This document shows, piece after piece, positions 38,647 to 47,626 of a stretch of 48,598 nucleotides of DNA (position 1 is its first letter; every line of letters begins with the position of its first letter). Position numbers and translations under genes: made by a program. Below the pieces are notes generated by a model. That model did no database searches. It was not told where the DNA came from and saw only the letters and a list, made by a program, of their open reading frames with translations. The stretch spans positions 1 through 48,598 of the forward strand of contig CAIXNB010000137.1 in NCBI GenBank assembly GCA_903920695.1. Direction: 5' to 3'. This DNA is from an uncultured beta proteobacterium. Lineage in GTDB: Bacteria > Pseudomonadota > Gammaproteobacteria > Burkholderiales > Burkholderiaceae_C.

Positions 38647-39011
38647 GCGCCTCAAGCTTCTGGTTTCTGGTAGTCGGCGGCTCGGCGGCGCTGACACACC
38701 TGGTGGTTTTTAGCCTGACGCAGCACCGGATGTGGCCGGAACTGGCCAATGCGCTGGGTTTCTGCGTTGCTTTTTTTGTCAGCTTTGCCGGCCACCGGCT
38801 GCTCAGCTTCAAGGATGCGAGCACCAGTGTTGCCACCAGTCTGGGCCGCTTTGCGATCACGGCACTGGCCGGCTTTGCCAGCAATGAACTGGTCTTTGTG
38901 TTGCTGCTGCGCAGCCTGGACTGGCCGGCGCTGCTGGCGCTAGTGACCGCGCTGGTCTTTGCAGCCGGGCAGACCTTTGTGTTGAGCCGCTTCTGGGCTT
39001 TCCGACGCTGA
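38643..39011 (+). CDS. GtrA-family membrane protein (putative lipid-linked sugar flippase)
   Basis: The 122-residue protein starts at TTG 38643 and has four predicted membrane spans: SSFWFLVVGGSAALTHLVV, NALGFCVAFFVSFAGHRLL, RFAITALAGFASNELVFVL and ALVTALVFAAGQTFVLSRF. It ends in RFWAF, typical of GtrA, as is FAGHRLLSF. GtrA proteins are believed to flip undecaprenyl-phosphate sugars across the inner membrane. It is coupled to the GT2 gene. Its last 72 nt are read antisense by the ArnT-like gene. Confidence 0.83.
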   Translation: MSASSFWFLVVGGSAALTHLVVFSLTQHRMWPELANALGFCVAFFVSFAGHRLLSFKDASTSVATSLGRFAITALAGFASNELVFVLLLRSLDWPALLALVTALVFAAGQTFVLSRFWAFRR

Positions 39012-40523
39012 GGCGCCGCCCGACTGGTAAAGCAACCAGCCGGCCCCCTGGTAAAACAGCTTCCAGCCGCTCAGGCCAGCTGTCGTCTTGCTGCCAGAAC
39101 GCAGGACAAACCAATTGCCGGCCTGTGCGCCGGCACTGGCCAGTTGCGCCGGCAATTGCAGCACCTTGGCCGCCTGCGCATCGAAGTCGGCACCTTCAAA
39201 CAGCTCACGCTGCCAGCCATCACCCGCCCGCTGGCGCAGTTGCGGCCAGTCCTCCAGCACCACCATCGGCTTGGCCGTTTGCGCGTAGAACGGCAGGTCG
39301 TAGGGGTAGGCATCGGTCACATAGACGGTGTCGCCAGGTCGGGCCGCGCAGGCCAGCACCTGGGCCAGGTCCTGCGTGCGACTGTCGCGCGTGACGGGGC
39401 CGACCTGGGTCACGATCAGCAAGGCTATGCCGACATTGAGCCCGCACAGCACAGCAAAGATGCGCCCCGCATGGCGGCGCTGCGCCATGTTGCGCTGCCA
39501 ACCCAGGGCCGAGAGCAGCGCCAGCGCCGGCATCACCGGCAGCACGTAGCCGATCAACTTGGAGTGCGGAACCGAGAAGAAAACAATGATGACGCCGGCC
39601 CAGATCCAGCACAGACTCAACCACGGCCGAGCTGGCAGCATCGCCACCGCCGAGCCGGCCGTCTTGTCGGTCTGGCGCCACCCGGCCAGGGCAAAGAACA
39701 GCCAGGGGAACAGCAACAGGAACACCGACGCCAGGTAGAACCACCAGGGCTGCGGGTTGTTGTAGGTGGCGGCGGTGTAGCGGTTGAACTGCTGGTCAAT
39801 GAACATGTAATTGAAAAGCTGCGGGTACTTCTGCTGGGCCAGGACAAACCAGGGTAGCGCAATCACTGCAAACAAGGCCAGGCCGCTGAGCCAGGGCAGG
39901 TACAACACTTTGCGCAGCTGGCGCGTCCAGAGCAGCCAGACCAGCAGGACCAGCCCTGGCAGCGCGATACCGATCAGTCCCTTGCTCAGCATGCCCAGGG
40001 CGCAGGCGACAAAGCCCAGGCGGGCCAGCATCGCGTCGGGTTTCTCGCCAGCCATAAAGGCAAAGGCAAAGCACCAGATCGCCACGCCAATCCAGGTCGC
40101 CACCAGCATGTCGTGGTTGATGTATTGGCCACCGAGCAAAAAGGCCAGGCTGGTACCGAGCACGAGGGCGCAACGCCGCGCCAGTGGCTCGCCGCCGATG
40201 GTGCGCGCCGCCAGATACAGCGCCACCAGCATCAGCCCCACGTGCAGGGCCGGCACCAGTCGCAGCGCCAGTTCGTTGATGCCAAAGCTCGCCAGCGAGG
40301 TCGCTTCGAGCCAATAAAGAAAAGGCGGCTTGTGGAAGAAAGGAATACCGTTCAGGCGCGGTGTCAACCAGTCGCCGCTTTGCAGCATCCAGCGACCCAC
40401 CTCACCATAGCGGCCTTCATCCGGAACCGCCAGCGGCCGCAGCGCGGCCAGCAGCAGCAGCAGCAACCAGAGACCGGCCAGCGTCAGCCAGGATTTTTGT
40501 CGTTCGCTCAGGGAGGTGTTCAC
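38940..40523 (-). CDS. ArnT-like polytopic glycosyltransferase (LgmB-type)
   Basis: Inner-membrane GT-C transferase that moves a sugar from undecaprenyl phosphate to a periplasmic acceptor. The 527-residue protein starts MNTSLSERQKSWL and has about 12 membrane spans in the first two thirds, with the catalytic-loop motif PDEGRYGEVGRWMLQSGDW (Asp of DE as in ArnT), NGIPFFHKPPFLYWLEA and a GSAVA loop. The C-terminal part is periplasmic. In enterics ArnT adds L-Ara4N to lipid A; here it is grouped with deacetylase, GT2 and GtrA genes and so resembles Bordetella LgmB. Confidence 0.86.
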   Translation of the reverse strand: MNTSLSERQKSWLTLAGLWLLLLLLAALRPLAVPDEGRYGEVGRWMLQSGDWLTPRLNGIPFFHKPPFLYWLEATSLASFGINELALRLVPALHVGLMLVALYLAARTIGGEPLARRCALVLGTSLAFLLGGQYINHDMLVATWIGVAIWCFAFAFMAGEKPDAMLARLGFVACALGMLSKGLIGIALPGLVLLVWLLWTRQLRKVLYLPWLSGLALFAVIALPWFVLAQQKYPQLFNYMFIDQQFNRYTAATYNNPQPWWFYLASVFLLLFPWLFFALAGWRQTDKTAGSAVAMLPARPWLSLCWIWAGVIIVFFSVPHSKLIGYVLPVMPALALLSALGWQRNMAQRRHAGRIFAVLCGLNVGIALLIVTQVGPVTRDSRTQDLAQVLACAARPGDTVYVTDAYPYDLPFYAQTAKPMVVLEDWPQLRQRAGDGWQRELFEGADFDAQAAKVLQLPAQLASAGAQAGNWFVLRSGSKTTAGLSGWKLFYQGAGWLLYQSGGASASESPEAAQHKGLPGCKDQRGH

Positions 40524-40532
40524 CGACGGATT

Positions 40533-41357
40533 TTAGCGGGGCTGGGCAACGCCAGCTCGAACCAGTTGCACACCGGCTTGTGCCAGCGCGGCAGCGAACG
40601 CCGCGCTGCCAAGGTAGGCGAACTCGCGCGCGCGCGCCGCGCCGATCACGTCGCCGGGCGTTGCGGCCTGTGCCGGATGGCACATGATGATGCTGTGCGC
40701 CGGGGCCGCAGCGAGCCAGCCCTGCATCAAGCGTGCGTAGTGATCAAGGTCGCCAGTAAAGTCGTAGATGCCGAGCAGGGCCCATGCGCAGGGTAGACCG
40801 GCCTGGGTCGCCAGTGTTTCGAGCGCCCTCGCCCCCATAGCGGCGATGACGCGGCTCTTGGTATCGGCGCAGCCCGCCGGTGCACGTGAAATCCGCAGAT
40901 AGGGCATAGGCCCATGAGTGCCATAACGGCTGGCCAGGATTCGCACCAGCGCCTCGCGGATACCGGCAAACTGCTGCACATGCTGATGACCATCCACATG
41001 GTCAGGCGGCGCCTTCCAGTGCGCCTCGAAGGCATCCAGCTGACGCTCGATCACGGCGCAGGTCGCAGCCTGCGCCGCGCCGCGGCCAAAACCACCCAGT
41101 GTGGCCTTGAGCATGGCCGCCGACAATGACAGGCCATGGCCGGCGGCCAGCGCAAACTCGCTGGTCCAGTCCAGATGCAGGCCAACGTCGATGCGTCCGC
41201 GCAGGTCCTGCAACAGTGCCACATCCTGGGCCCAGCGCTTTGAGAGCACCATGACGCTGGTGGCGCTCAGGCGCCCCTGCTGCGAGAGTTGCGCAATACT
41301 GCGCGAGGCCTCGGCATGAACCGCGAAGTCATCGGCACACAGAATCAGATGCTTCAT
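40533..41357 (-). CDS. YdjC/ChbG-family carbohydrate deacetylase (LgmC-type)
   Basis: Predicted metal-dependent deacetylase that removes the acetyl from an N-acetylated sugar. ATG 41357 gives 274 residues beginning MKHLILCADDFAVH (catalytic Asp-Asp at 9-10). It has DVGLHLDW (metal His61) and the HVDGHQH motif at 120-126. The longer frame to 41573 only shadows the LysR gene. Its start overlaps the LysR stop by 4 nt and the ArnT-like gene follows in 9 nt, so the three form one transcript. Confidence 0.86.
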   Translation of the reverse strand: MKHLILCADDFAVHAEASRSIAQLSQQGRLSATSVMVLSKRWAQDVALLQDLRGRIDVGLHLDWTSEFALAAGHGLSLSAAMLKATLGGFGRGAAQAATCAVIERQLDAFEAHWKAPPDHVDGHQHVQQFAGIREALVRILASRYGTHGPMPYLRISRAPAGCADTKSRVIAAMGARALETLATQAGLPCAWALLGIYDFTGDLDHYARLMQGWLAAAPAHSIIMCHPAQAATPGDVIGAARAREFAYLGSAAFAAALAQAGVQLVRAGVAQPR

Positions 41358-42274
41358 TGCGCGCGCCAGAAACCAGGCTGGCCGTAGTGGTGCTTGAGAA
41401 AATCGATCCACAGGCGCACCCGCAGCGGCAGGTGCTTGGCATGCGGAAACAGCGCATAGATGCCGTTGGCCGGTGCCGCGAAATCTTCCAACAGCGCCAC
41501 CAGACTGCCAGCGGCAATCTCGGCCTCGACCTCCCAGGTGCTGCGCCAGGCAATGCCGTAGCCGGCCAGACACCAGTCATGCAAGACCTGACCATCGGAG
41601 CAATCGAGCGGGCCACCCGGTTTCAGGTAGACCAGTTCTTTGCCGTCACCTGCGGGCAGCGTGAAGGCCCAACCCCGGGTTTGGGACGCGTCGCTCGACA
41701 GCGCCAGACAGTCAAAGCGCGCCAACTCACTCGGATGCGCTGGCGTGCCGTGGCGCTTGAGATAAGCGGGCGTCGCCACACACAGGCGGCGGTTGTCGGC
41801 CAGTCGCACGCTGACCAGGCTTGAATCCGGCATGTCACCGACCCGCACCGCGCAATCGAAACCCTCGGCCGCCAGATCGACAACGCGGTCGCTCAGGTTC
41901 AGCGAGATGCTGACATCCATGTGCTGCTCTCGAAAGCGCGGCACCAGCGGCGCCACGTGCCGGCGACCAAAACCGGCCGGCGCTGTCACGCGCAGGTGAC
42001 CACTGGCCTTGACGCCGCCCGCCGAAACACTGGCCTCGGCATTGGCAAAATCGGCCAGCAGGCGCTGACAGTCTTCCAGAAAGGCACTGCCCTCATGCGT
42101 CAGCGTGATGCGCCGCGTTGTGCGCACCAGCAGTTTGACGCCCAAGCGCTGTTCCAGCGCATCAAGGCGGCGCCCGATGATGGCTGGCGCGACGTCTTCA
42201 GCGCGCGCTGCCGCCGTCAAGCTGCCGCGCGTGGCCACGGCGACAAAGGTTTCAATCTGCTTGAATTTGGCCAT
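41354..42274 (-). CDS. LysR-family transcriptional regulator
   Basis: The 306-residue regulator has an N-terminal winged helix-turn-helix (FKQIETFVAVATRGSLTAAAR at 4-24; recognition helix VAPAIIGRRLDALEQRLG) and a C-terminal effector domain (FDCAVRVGDMPDSSL, DGQVLHDWCLAGYGIAW). It is translationally coupled to the YdjC gene and is thus the first gene of the deacetylase-ArnT operon. This suggests that it may control the locus and itself, though LysR proteins more often sit divergently. Confidence 0.9.
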   Translation of the reverse strand: MAKFKQIETFVAVATRGSLTAAARAEDVAPAIIGRRLDALEQRLGVKLLVRTTRRITLTHEGSAFLEDCQRLLADFANAEASVSAGGVKASGHLRVTAPAGFGRRHVAPLVPRFREQHMDVSISLNLSDRVVDLAAEGFDCAVRVGDMPDSSLVSVRLADNRRLCVATPAYLKRHGTPAHPSELARFDCLALSSDASQTRGWAFTLPAGDGKELVYLKPGGPLDCSDGQVLHDWCLAGYGIAWRSTWEVEAEIAAGSLVALLEDFAAPANGIYALFPHAKHLPLRVRLWIDFLKHHYGQPGFWRAQ

Positions 42275-42276
42275 GA

Positions 42277-42312
42277 CCGTAGATTACCGACATAAGAGTC
42301 AAAATTCTACGG
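42277..42312. promoter_or_regulatory. Candidate operator: CCGTAGA-N22-TCTACGG dyad upstream of lysR
   Basis: A 7-bp inverted repeat starts 3 nt upstream of the LysR start codon and overlaps its likely promoter, with a TTGACT (minus strand, 42297-42302) inside. It could mediate autorepression. The 122-nt gap otherwise holds nothing I can recognise. Assigned by eye. Confidence 0.3.
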
Positions 42313-42396
42313 ACTCAGCCTTTTTGTTACGCTGATTTTTCAGGGTGTTGACGTCGTCACCAATGCCAGAAAACGCCCGCCGCTCAGGTCCAATCT

Positions 42397-43440
42397 CTAG
42401 GTCAACGATGCCATGTCGATAACGAAACGGTAGCGAACATCACTCGTGAGGATGCGCTCGTAAGCGTCGTTGATCTGGTCGATGCGAATGATTTCGATAT
42501 CCGAGACGATGCCGTGCTCGGCACAGAAATCGAGCATTTCCTGCGTTTCGCGGATGCCGCCAATCAAGGACGCTGAAACACTTCGGCGCTTGAGCATCAG
42601 TCCGAACGCATTGAACGACAGCGGCGCATCCGGAATGCCCAGAATGACCAAACTGCCGTCACGCTTGAGCAAGCCGATGTAGGCGTCGTAATTGACGTTG
42701 GCAGAGACCGTGTTGAGGATCAGGTCAAACTGCCCGGCCAGACGCTTGAAGGTTTCAGGCGTTTTGGTGACGGCAAAGTCGCTGGCGCCGAGGCGCTGGG
42801 CATCGGCCTTCTTGCTGTCGGTCGTGCTCAGGACGGTCACCTCGGCACCCATGGCCGCAGCGATCTTGACCGCCATATGGCCCAGACCGCCCAAGCCGAT
42901 CACGCCGACCTTGCTGCCCTTGCCGACCTTCCAGTGCCGCAAGGGCGAATAGGTCGTGATGCCGGCGCACAGCAGGGGCGCTGCCGCTGCCGGATCGAGC
43001 TTGGGTGAAATCTTGAGGACATAGGCCTCATCGACCGTCATGCGCGTCGAATAGCCGCCGTAGGTGGGCGTCTTGCCATCGCGTTCCAGGGCGTTGTAGG
43101 TGCCAACCCGTGCGCCACAGAATTGCTCTTCGCCGTGATGGCATTCACCACATTCACGGCAGGAATCGACCAGGCAGCCAACCCCGACGATGTCGCCGAT
43201 CTTGTGCCGGCTGACCGCGCGGCCGACCTGGGTCACCCGGCCGATGACCTCATGGCCGGGCACCATCGGGAAGATCGAGCGCGGAAACTGGCCGCGCGAC
43301 ATGTGGATGTCGGTATGGCAAACGCCGCAATAGAGGATGTCGAACAGTACATCGTGGGGGCCGGGCTCGCGTCGCTCAATCTGCAACGGGGCAATCGGTG
43401 AGGTGGCGCTTTGTGCGCCATAGGCTTTGGTTGTCAACAT
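42397..43440 (-). CDS. Zinc-dependent NAD(P) alcohol dehydrogenase (YahK/cinnamyl type)
   Basis: Medium-chain dehydrogenase that interconverts aldehydes and alcohols. ATG 43440 has AAGGA 6 nt upstream and gives 347 residues. It shows CGVCHTD (catalytic Zn Cys41), GHEVIGRV, and the structural-zinc cysteines 94, 97, 100, 108 (SCRECGECHHGEEQFC). It has the cofactor loop GLGGLGHMAVKIAAAMG, with STTDSKK, where Ser-Thr-Thr suggests NADP preference. It resembles YahK-type NADPH aldehyde reductases. Substrate range is usually broad. The neighbours do not define a pathway. Confidence 0.9.
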   Translation of the reverse strand: MLTTKAYGAQSATSPIAPLQIERREPGPHDVLFDILYCGVCHTDIHMSRGQFPRSIFPMVPGHEVIGRVTQVGRAVSRHKIGDIVGVGCLVDSCRECGECHHGEEQFCGARVGTYNALERDGKTPTYGGYSTRMTVDEAYVLKISPKLDPAAAAPLLCAGITTYSPLRHWKVGKGSKVGVIGLGGLGHMAVKIAAAMGAEVTVLSTTDSKKADAQRLGASDFAVTKTPETFKRLAGQFDLILNTVSANVNYDAYIGLLKRDGSLVILGIPDAPLSFNAFGLMLKRRSVSASLIGGIRETQEMLDFCAEHGIVSDIEIIRIDQINDAYERILTSDVRYRFVIDMASLT

Positions 43441-43617
43441 GCATATTCCTTGGCAGGGTTTGGGTACAAACCGCATCGCTCATGGTACGTGCTTTTGTCA
43501 TCCGTCACAGGTCATGATCGAAATAGCCATGGCATTGATACTGTGCTCATCAACCAGAACCACCCTCTCGCCCAGAACCAAGTCCCCGCTGCCGGTCCTG
43601 CCGCACCGCGTGCGTGC

Positions 43618-44206
43618 TTAACAAAGGTTACCGAAGATTGACGACATATTGAGGGGAATATCCTTGCTGCAATTGCGCAGACGACTGTCTTCGCTGCAAT
43701 AGAACTTCAAACTGGCTTGCCAGGGCTGAACTGTTTGCGTTTGATAGGTGTAGACACCCGCAGCGATGCCGCCCGCAACCGCAACCGGATTCAATGCCGA
43801 GGCTGCCAGCAACAAATTGCTGGCCGTCGCCGATGCGTACATGGCTGACGCAAGGGGAAACAGCACCTCCTTCTCTGAGGTGCTCAAATTCGCATCAAAG
43901 ACCTCCATCATGAGAACTTTCGTCGCAGCCAGCGCAACAAGACCGCCCGCGCTCGTGTTGACCAAGGGGTTTCTTTCATGCAGCAAACTATTTTGAAGCG
44001 CCAGATAAGTCGAAATCGAATCACCGACGCCATTGATTTGGGCAACGGCCTTGAGCCTTTGGACAGTGGCTTCGGGCGTTGCGGATGCTTGGCCCGCGTC
44101 CGTGCGTCCTCTCAGTGGTTCTTGATGCGTCGTCGGGTCCGGCCAAGCGTAGCGTTGACAAGGGCAAAAATACCAGGGCAAGGAATTTCCGTATCGGTTT
44201 GGTCAT
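43618..44206 (-). pseudogene. Small exported protein of unknown family, probably frameshifted
   Basis: I do not recognise the family. The main open frame (43618-44181) starts only at a TTG with no ATG, and codes for a helical alanine-rich hydrophobic region ending in a Cys-containing tail (FYCSEDSRLRNCS ... FGNLC). The neighbouring frame has an ATG at 44206 followed by a signal-peptide-like stretch MTKPIRKFLALVFLPLSTLR that has no continuation of its own. Joining the two by a one-base shift near 44165-44181 would give a normal exported protein. Either a true mutation or a sequencing error fits. Confidence 0.5.
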
Positions 44207-44330
44207 TGGGAGCTTTGATCAATGAACAACCCCCCTGAATGCCAATGTCAACGGTCACGCCGTTGATCAATTATTATTCTTCGCAAATTTACATCATTCG
44301 TATTTTTGTCACATTTTTGTTGCTTATTGA

Positions 44331-45317
44331 TCAATCGAACCTGATGCCCGCCTCCCGAATCACCGCGCCCCACTCGGCCTGTTCGGACTTGAGATACTGC
44401 GCCACCTCCTGCGGACTGCCGCTCATGGCGCTGCTGCCTTCGTCGGCCAGTATCGCCAGCAGAGCCGGTTGCGTCAGCGCTTTGGCAGTAGCTGCATTCA
44501 GGCGTTTGACGATGTCCACCGGCGTGCCGGCCGGCGCCACGATAAGTTTCCAGTCCACCGCCTCGAAGCCCATATAGCCCTGCTCAGCGACCGTCGGCAC
44601 ATTCGGCAGCACGGCGATGCGCCGGGCCGAGGTCACCGCCAGCGCGCGCAGTTTGCCACCGGCCAGCATGCCCAGCACCGCCTGCGGTGTGGCAAACATG
44701 TAATCGGTCTGGCCGCCGAGCAGGTCGGTGATGGCCGGCGCGGCGCCCTTGTAGGGCACATTGAGCACTTTGAAATTCGCTTTGCGCGAGAGCATTTCAC
44801 CGGCAAGATGACCGACAGTACCGGTGCCGGCAAGCGCCTGCGTGATCTGACCCGGTTTGGCCTGCGCCGCCTTGACCATGTCGGCCAGACTGCTCCAGTG
44901 TGAATCAGCGCGCACCACCAGCACGGTGGGCACAGTCGCCACCAGCGCCACCGGCACCAGATCCTTCACCGCATCAAACGGCATTTTGGCCAGGGCCGCC
45001 GGGTTGATCGCCAGATTGGCGGTCTGGCCCATACCAATGGTGTAACCATCGGGCTTGGCCTTGGCCACGATGTCAATGCCGATGTTGCCGCCGCCACCCG
45101 GCTTGTTGTCCACCAGAAACGTCCATTGCGTGACCTGCGTGATCCGCTCGGCGATGTGGCGCGTCACCGTGTCGGTTCCGCCACCGGGCGTGTAGGGCAC
45201 GATAAAGCGGATTGGCTTGTCTGGCCAGGCAGCGCTTACGGTCTGGGCCTGTGCCGTCAGTGACAGTGCAGCAGCCAGCGCCGCAACAGGCCACAGAGCG
45301 CGTGTCATGCAGTTCAT
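44331..45317 (-). CDS. Bug/TctC-family periplasmic solute-binding protein (Sec-exported)
   Basis: Receptor of the tripartite tricarboxylate transporter class, or an orphan Bug protein that captures carboxylates. ATG 45317 has GGAG 8 nt upstream and gives 328 residues. It has a Sec signal peptide (LWPVAALAAALSLTAQAQ), then the family signatures WPDKPIRFIVPYTPGGGTD, VDNKPGGGGNIG and PYKGAAPAITDLLGGQ. No tctA/tctB membrane genes are in the window, so it may be an orphan receptor. A related gene follows upstream on the same strand. Confidence 0.93.
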   Translation of the reverse strand: MNCMTRALWPVAALAAALSLTAQAQTVSAAWPDKPIRFIVPYTPGGGTDTVTRHIAERITQVTQWTFLVDNKPGGGGNIGIDIVAKAKPDGYTIGMGQTANLAINPAALAKMPFDAVKDLVPVALVATVPTVLVVRADSHWSSLADMVKAAQAKPGQITQALAGTGTVGHLAGEMLSRKANFKVLNVPYKGAAPAITDLLGGQTDYMFATPQAVLGMLAGGKLRALAVTSARRIAVLPNVPTVAEQGYMGFEAVDWKLIVAPAGTPVDIVKRLNAATAKALTQPALLAILADEGSSAMSGSPQEVAQYLKSEQAEWGAVIREAGIRFD

Positions 45318-45366
45318 CGATGGTTCTCCATAAAGATCAGGCTCGGTTCGGACCAGCAAAGCGCGT

Positions 45367-46356
45367 TTACTGCGGCACCACGCCGGCCTTCTTGACCAGG
45401 GCCGCGTATTTCAACAGCTCGGACCGAAAGATCGCGAGCGCCGACTCAGGTGTTGAAATATTGATGCTATTGCCTTGTTTGGCCATCGCCTCGCGCACAT
45501 CGAGCGTGGCAAAGGCACTGACAAAGGCATCGTGAATGCGGCTGACCTGCGCCGCTGGCAGGTTCTTCGGTCCGATCACGGCAAACCAGCCTTCCACCAG
45601 GTACTTGGGGTAACCCTGTTCGACTGCGGTTGGAATGTCCGGCGCAGCAGCGATGCGCTGCGGCGCTGAAACACAAATCGCGCGCAATGCCCCGCTCTTG
45701 ATGTGCGTCTGCACCGAGGGCAGCGAGAGCACACCCATGTCGATCTGGCCACCGAGCAAGTCCTGCAGGAAAGGCGCCACGCCGCGGTACGGAATGTGGG
45801 TGACAAAGGTGCTGCTCGCGTCCTTGAACAGCTCGGCTGCCAGATGCAGGATGGTGCCGTTGCCCGAGGAGCCGTAGTTGTACTTGCCGGGATGGGCGTG
45901 GAACAGGGCCACCAACTCGCGCAAGTTCTTTGCCGGCACGTTGGGGTTGACCACCAGCACCATCGGTGTCGAGCCAAGCACCGCAATTGGCGTGATGTCA
46001 TTGACCGGGTCGAAGGGCAATGACTTGAGCACGCTCGGGTAGATCACGTGGTTGTTCGACACCATGCCGAGCGTCAGGCCGTCCGGCGCCGACTTGATCA
46101 TGGCAGCGGTGCCGAGCACGCCACCGGCACCCGGCTGGTTGTCGATCACCACCGGTTGCCCCAGGGCGCGCGCCAGCGCCACGCTGGCGGCGCGCGTGAT
46201 GGTGTCAACGCCCGAGCCGGCGCTGAACGGCAGGATGAAGCGAAGCGGCCGCTCCGAACCCTGCGCCCAGGCAGCGCCAAGACCACTGCCCAGCGCCAGC
46301 GCACCCAGGCCACTCAGGGCATGACGTCGGGAGATTTTCAGGCTTGGTGTTGTCAT
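45367..46356 (-). CDS. Bug/TctC-family solute-binding protein (Tat-type signal)
   Basis: A second TctC-family binding protein, 329 residues, from ATG 46356 with AAGGAG 8 nt upstream. It has RPLRFILPFSAGSGVDTIT, IDNQPGAGGVLGT and PYRGVAPFLQDLLGGQID. Its N-terminus SRRHALSGLGALALGSG is a twin-arginine type signal, unlike the Sec-type signal of its paralogue, so the two receptors appear to be exported by different routes. It lies 41 nt downstream of the CoA-transferase gene. Confidence 0.92.
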   Translation of the reverse strand: MTTPSLKISRRHALSGLGALALGSGLGAAWAQGSERPLRFILPFSAGSGVDTITRAASVALARALGQPVVIDNQPGAGGVLGTAAMIKSAPDGLTLGMVSNNHVIYPSVLKSLPFDPVNDITPIAVLGSTPMVLVVNPNVPAKNLRELVALFHAHPGKYNYGSSGNGTILHLAAELFKDASSTFVTHIPYRGVAPFLQDLLGGQIDMGVLSLPSVQTHIKSGALRAICVSAPQRIAAAPDIPTAVEQGYPKYLVEGWFAVIGPKNLPAAQVSRIHDAFVSAFATLDVREAMAKQGNSINISTPESALAIFRSELLKYAALVKKAGVVPQ

Positions 46357-46397
46357 AGCAATCACTCCTTGTTTTGTTCTTGGCTGCTGTATGCGGA

Positions 46398-47612
46398 TCA
46401 CGCCACCGCACCGGCGCGGCGCAGTCCTGCAATCATCGTATCGTCATACCCAAGCGCCGACAGCAGCGCCGTCGTGTGCTCGCCCTGGGTCGGCGGCTGC
46501 AGGCGCACGCCCAGACGCCGGCCGTCCATGGTGAACGGGAACAGCGTGGTCTTGGCGCTCTGGCCAGCGCGTTCGCCGTCGGGCAGCGTGATGTCAGCCA
46601 GACCGCCGGTGGCCAACAAATGTTCGTCGTCGTACAACTCTTCGGGTTTGCGAATCGGCGCAAACGGCAGACCGACGCGCTCGAACAGCGCCGTCAACTC
46701 TGCCGCGCTGTGGCTGGCCAGGCGCTCGCGCAGCAGCGGGATCAGCGTGGCGCGTACCTGCACGCGCAGGTTGTTGTTGGCGTACTGCGGGTCGGCTTTC
46801 AGATCAGCAAAACCGAGGGCCTCGCAAAACGTCGCCCATTGCGCGTCGCTGACCGCCGCCAGAAAAATCTGCTCTCCGTTCTTCACCGTGAAGACGTCGT
46901 ATACGCCCCAGGCCGAGATGCGGTCCGGCATCGGTGCCGCCGGTTTGCCGGTGATGGCGTACTGCAGCATGTGCTGGCCGACCAGAAACACATTGTTTTC
47001 AAACAGCGCGCTCTGCACCTCCTGCCCCCGGCCGGTGATGCCGCGCTGGATCAGCGCACCGAGCGCGCCGATGGCGCCGAACATGCCGCCCATGATGTCG
47101 TTGACACTGGTGCCAGCGCGCAGCGGGTCCCCCGGACGTCCGGTCATGTAGGCCAGGCCGCCCATCATCTGCACCACCTCGTCGAGCGCCGTGCGGTGCT
47201 CGTAGGGGCCTGGCAGAAAACCCTTGTGGCTGACGTAGATCAGGCGCGCGTTGATTTTCGAGAGCGCGGCGTAATCAAGCCCGTACTTGGCCATGGTGCC
47301 GGGCTTGAAATTTTCCAGCACCACGTCGGCACTGGCGGCGAGCTTGCGCGCCACCGCTGCGCCTTCGGCTGCGTGCAGGTTGATCGCAATGCTCTTCTTG
47401 TTGCGATTGAAGAGCGGGAAAAAACCAGCGCCCGAACCCAGCAGGTGGCGCGTGCGGTCGCCTTCAATCGGCTCGACCTTGATCACTTCAGCACCCATGT
47501 CGGCCAGCACCATGCCACAGGTCGGCCCCATCACCATGTGCGTGAATTCGACCACGCGCAGGCCGGCCAGCGGCAGGGTCGCTGCAGTTGCGGTTTCGGA
47601 TGTTTGATTCAT
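46398..47612 (-). CDS. CaiB/BaiF class III CoA-transferase
   Basis: Moves CoA between carboxylic acids. The 404-residue protein has GLRVVEFTHMVMGPTCGMVLADM, NRNKKSIAINL, ENFKPGT and AGTSVNDIMGGMFGAIGAL, where Asp172 is the expected catalytic aspartate that forms the mixed anhydride. The start is ATG 47612. It is followed on the minus strand by two binding proteins and preceded by an HMG-CoA lyase-family gene 14 nt away. The likely job is activation of an imported dicarboxylic or hydroxy acid as its CoA thioester. The substrate is unknown. Confidence 0.9.
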   Translation of the reverse strand: MNQTSETATAATLPLAGLRVVEFTHMVMGPTCGMVLADMGAEVIKVEPIEGDRTRHLLGSGAGFFPLFNRNKKSIAINLHAAEGAAVARKLAASADVVLENFKPGTMAKYGLDYAALSKINARLIYVSHKGFLPGPYEHRTALDEVVQMMGGLAYMTGRPGDPLRAGTSVNDIMGGMFGAIGALGALIQRGITGRGQEVQSALFENNVFLVGQHMLQYAITGKPAAPMPDRISAWGVYDVFTVKNGEQIFLAAVSDAQWATFCEALGFADLKADPQYANNNLRVQVRATLIPLLRERLASHSAAELTALFERVGLPFAPIRKPEELYDDEHLLATGGLADITLPDGERAGQSAKTTLFPFTMDGRRLGVRLQPPTQGEHTTALLSALGYDDTMIAGLRRAGAVA

Positions 47613-47626
47613 GTTGCTCGATCAGT

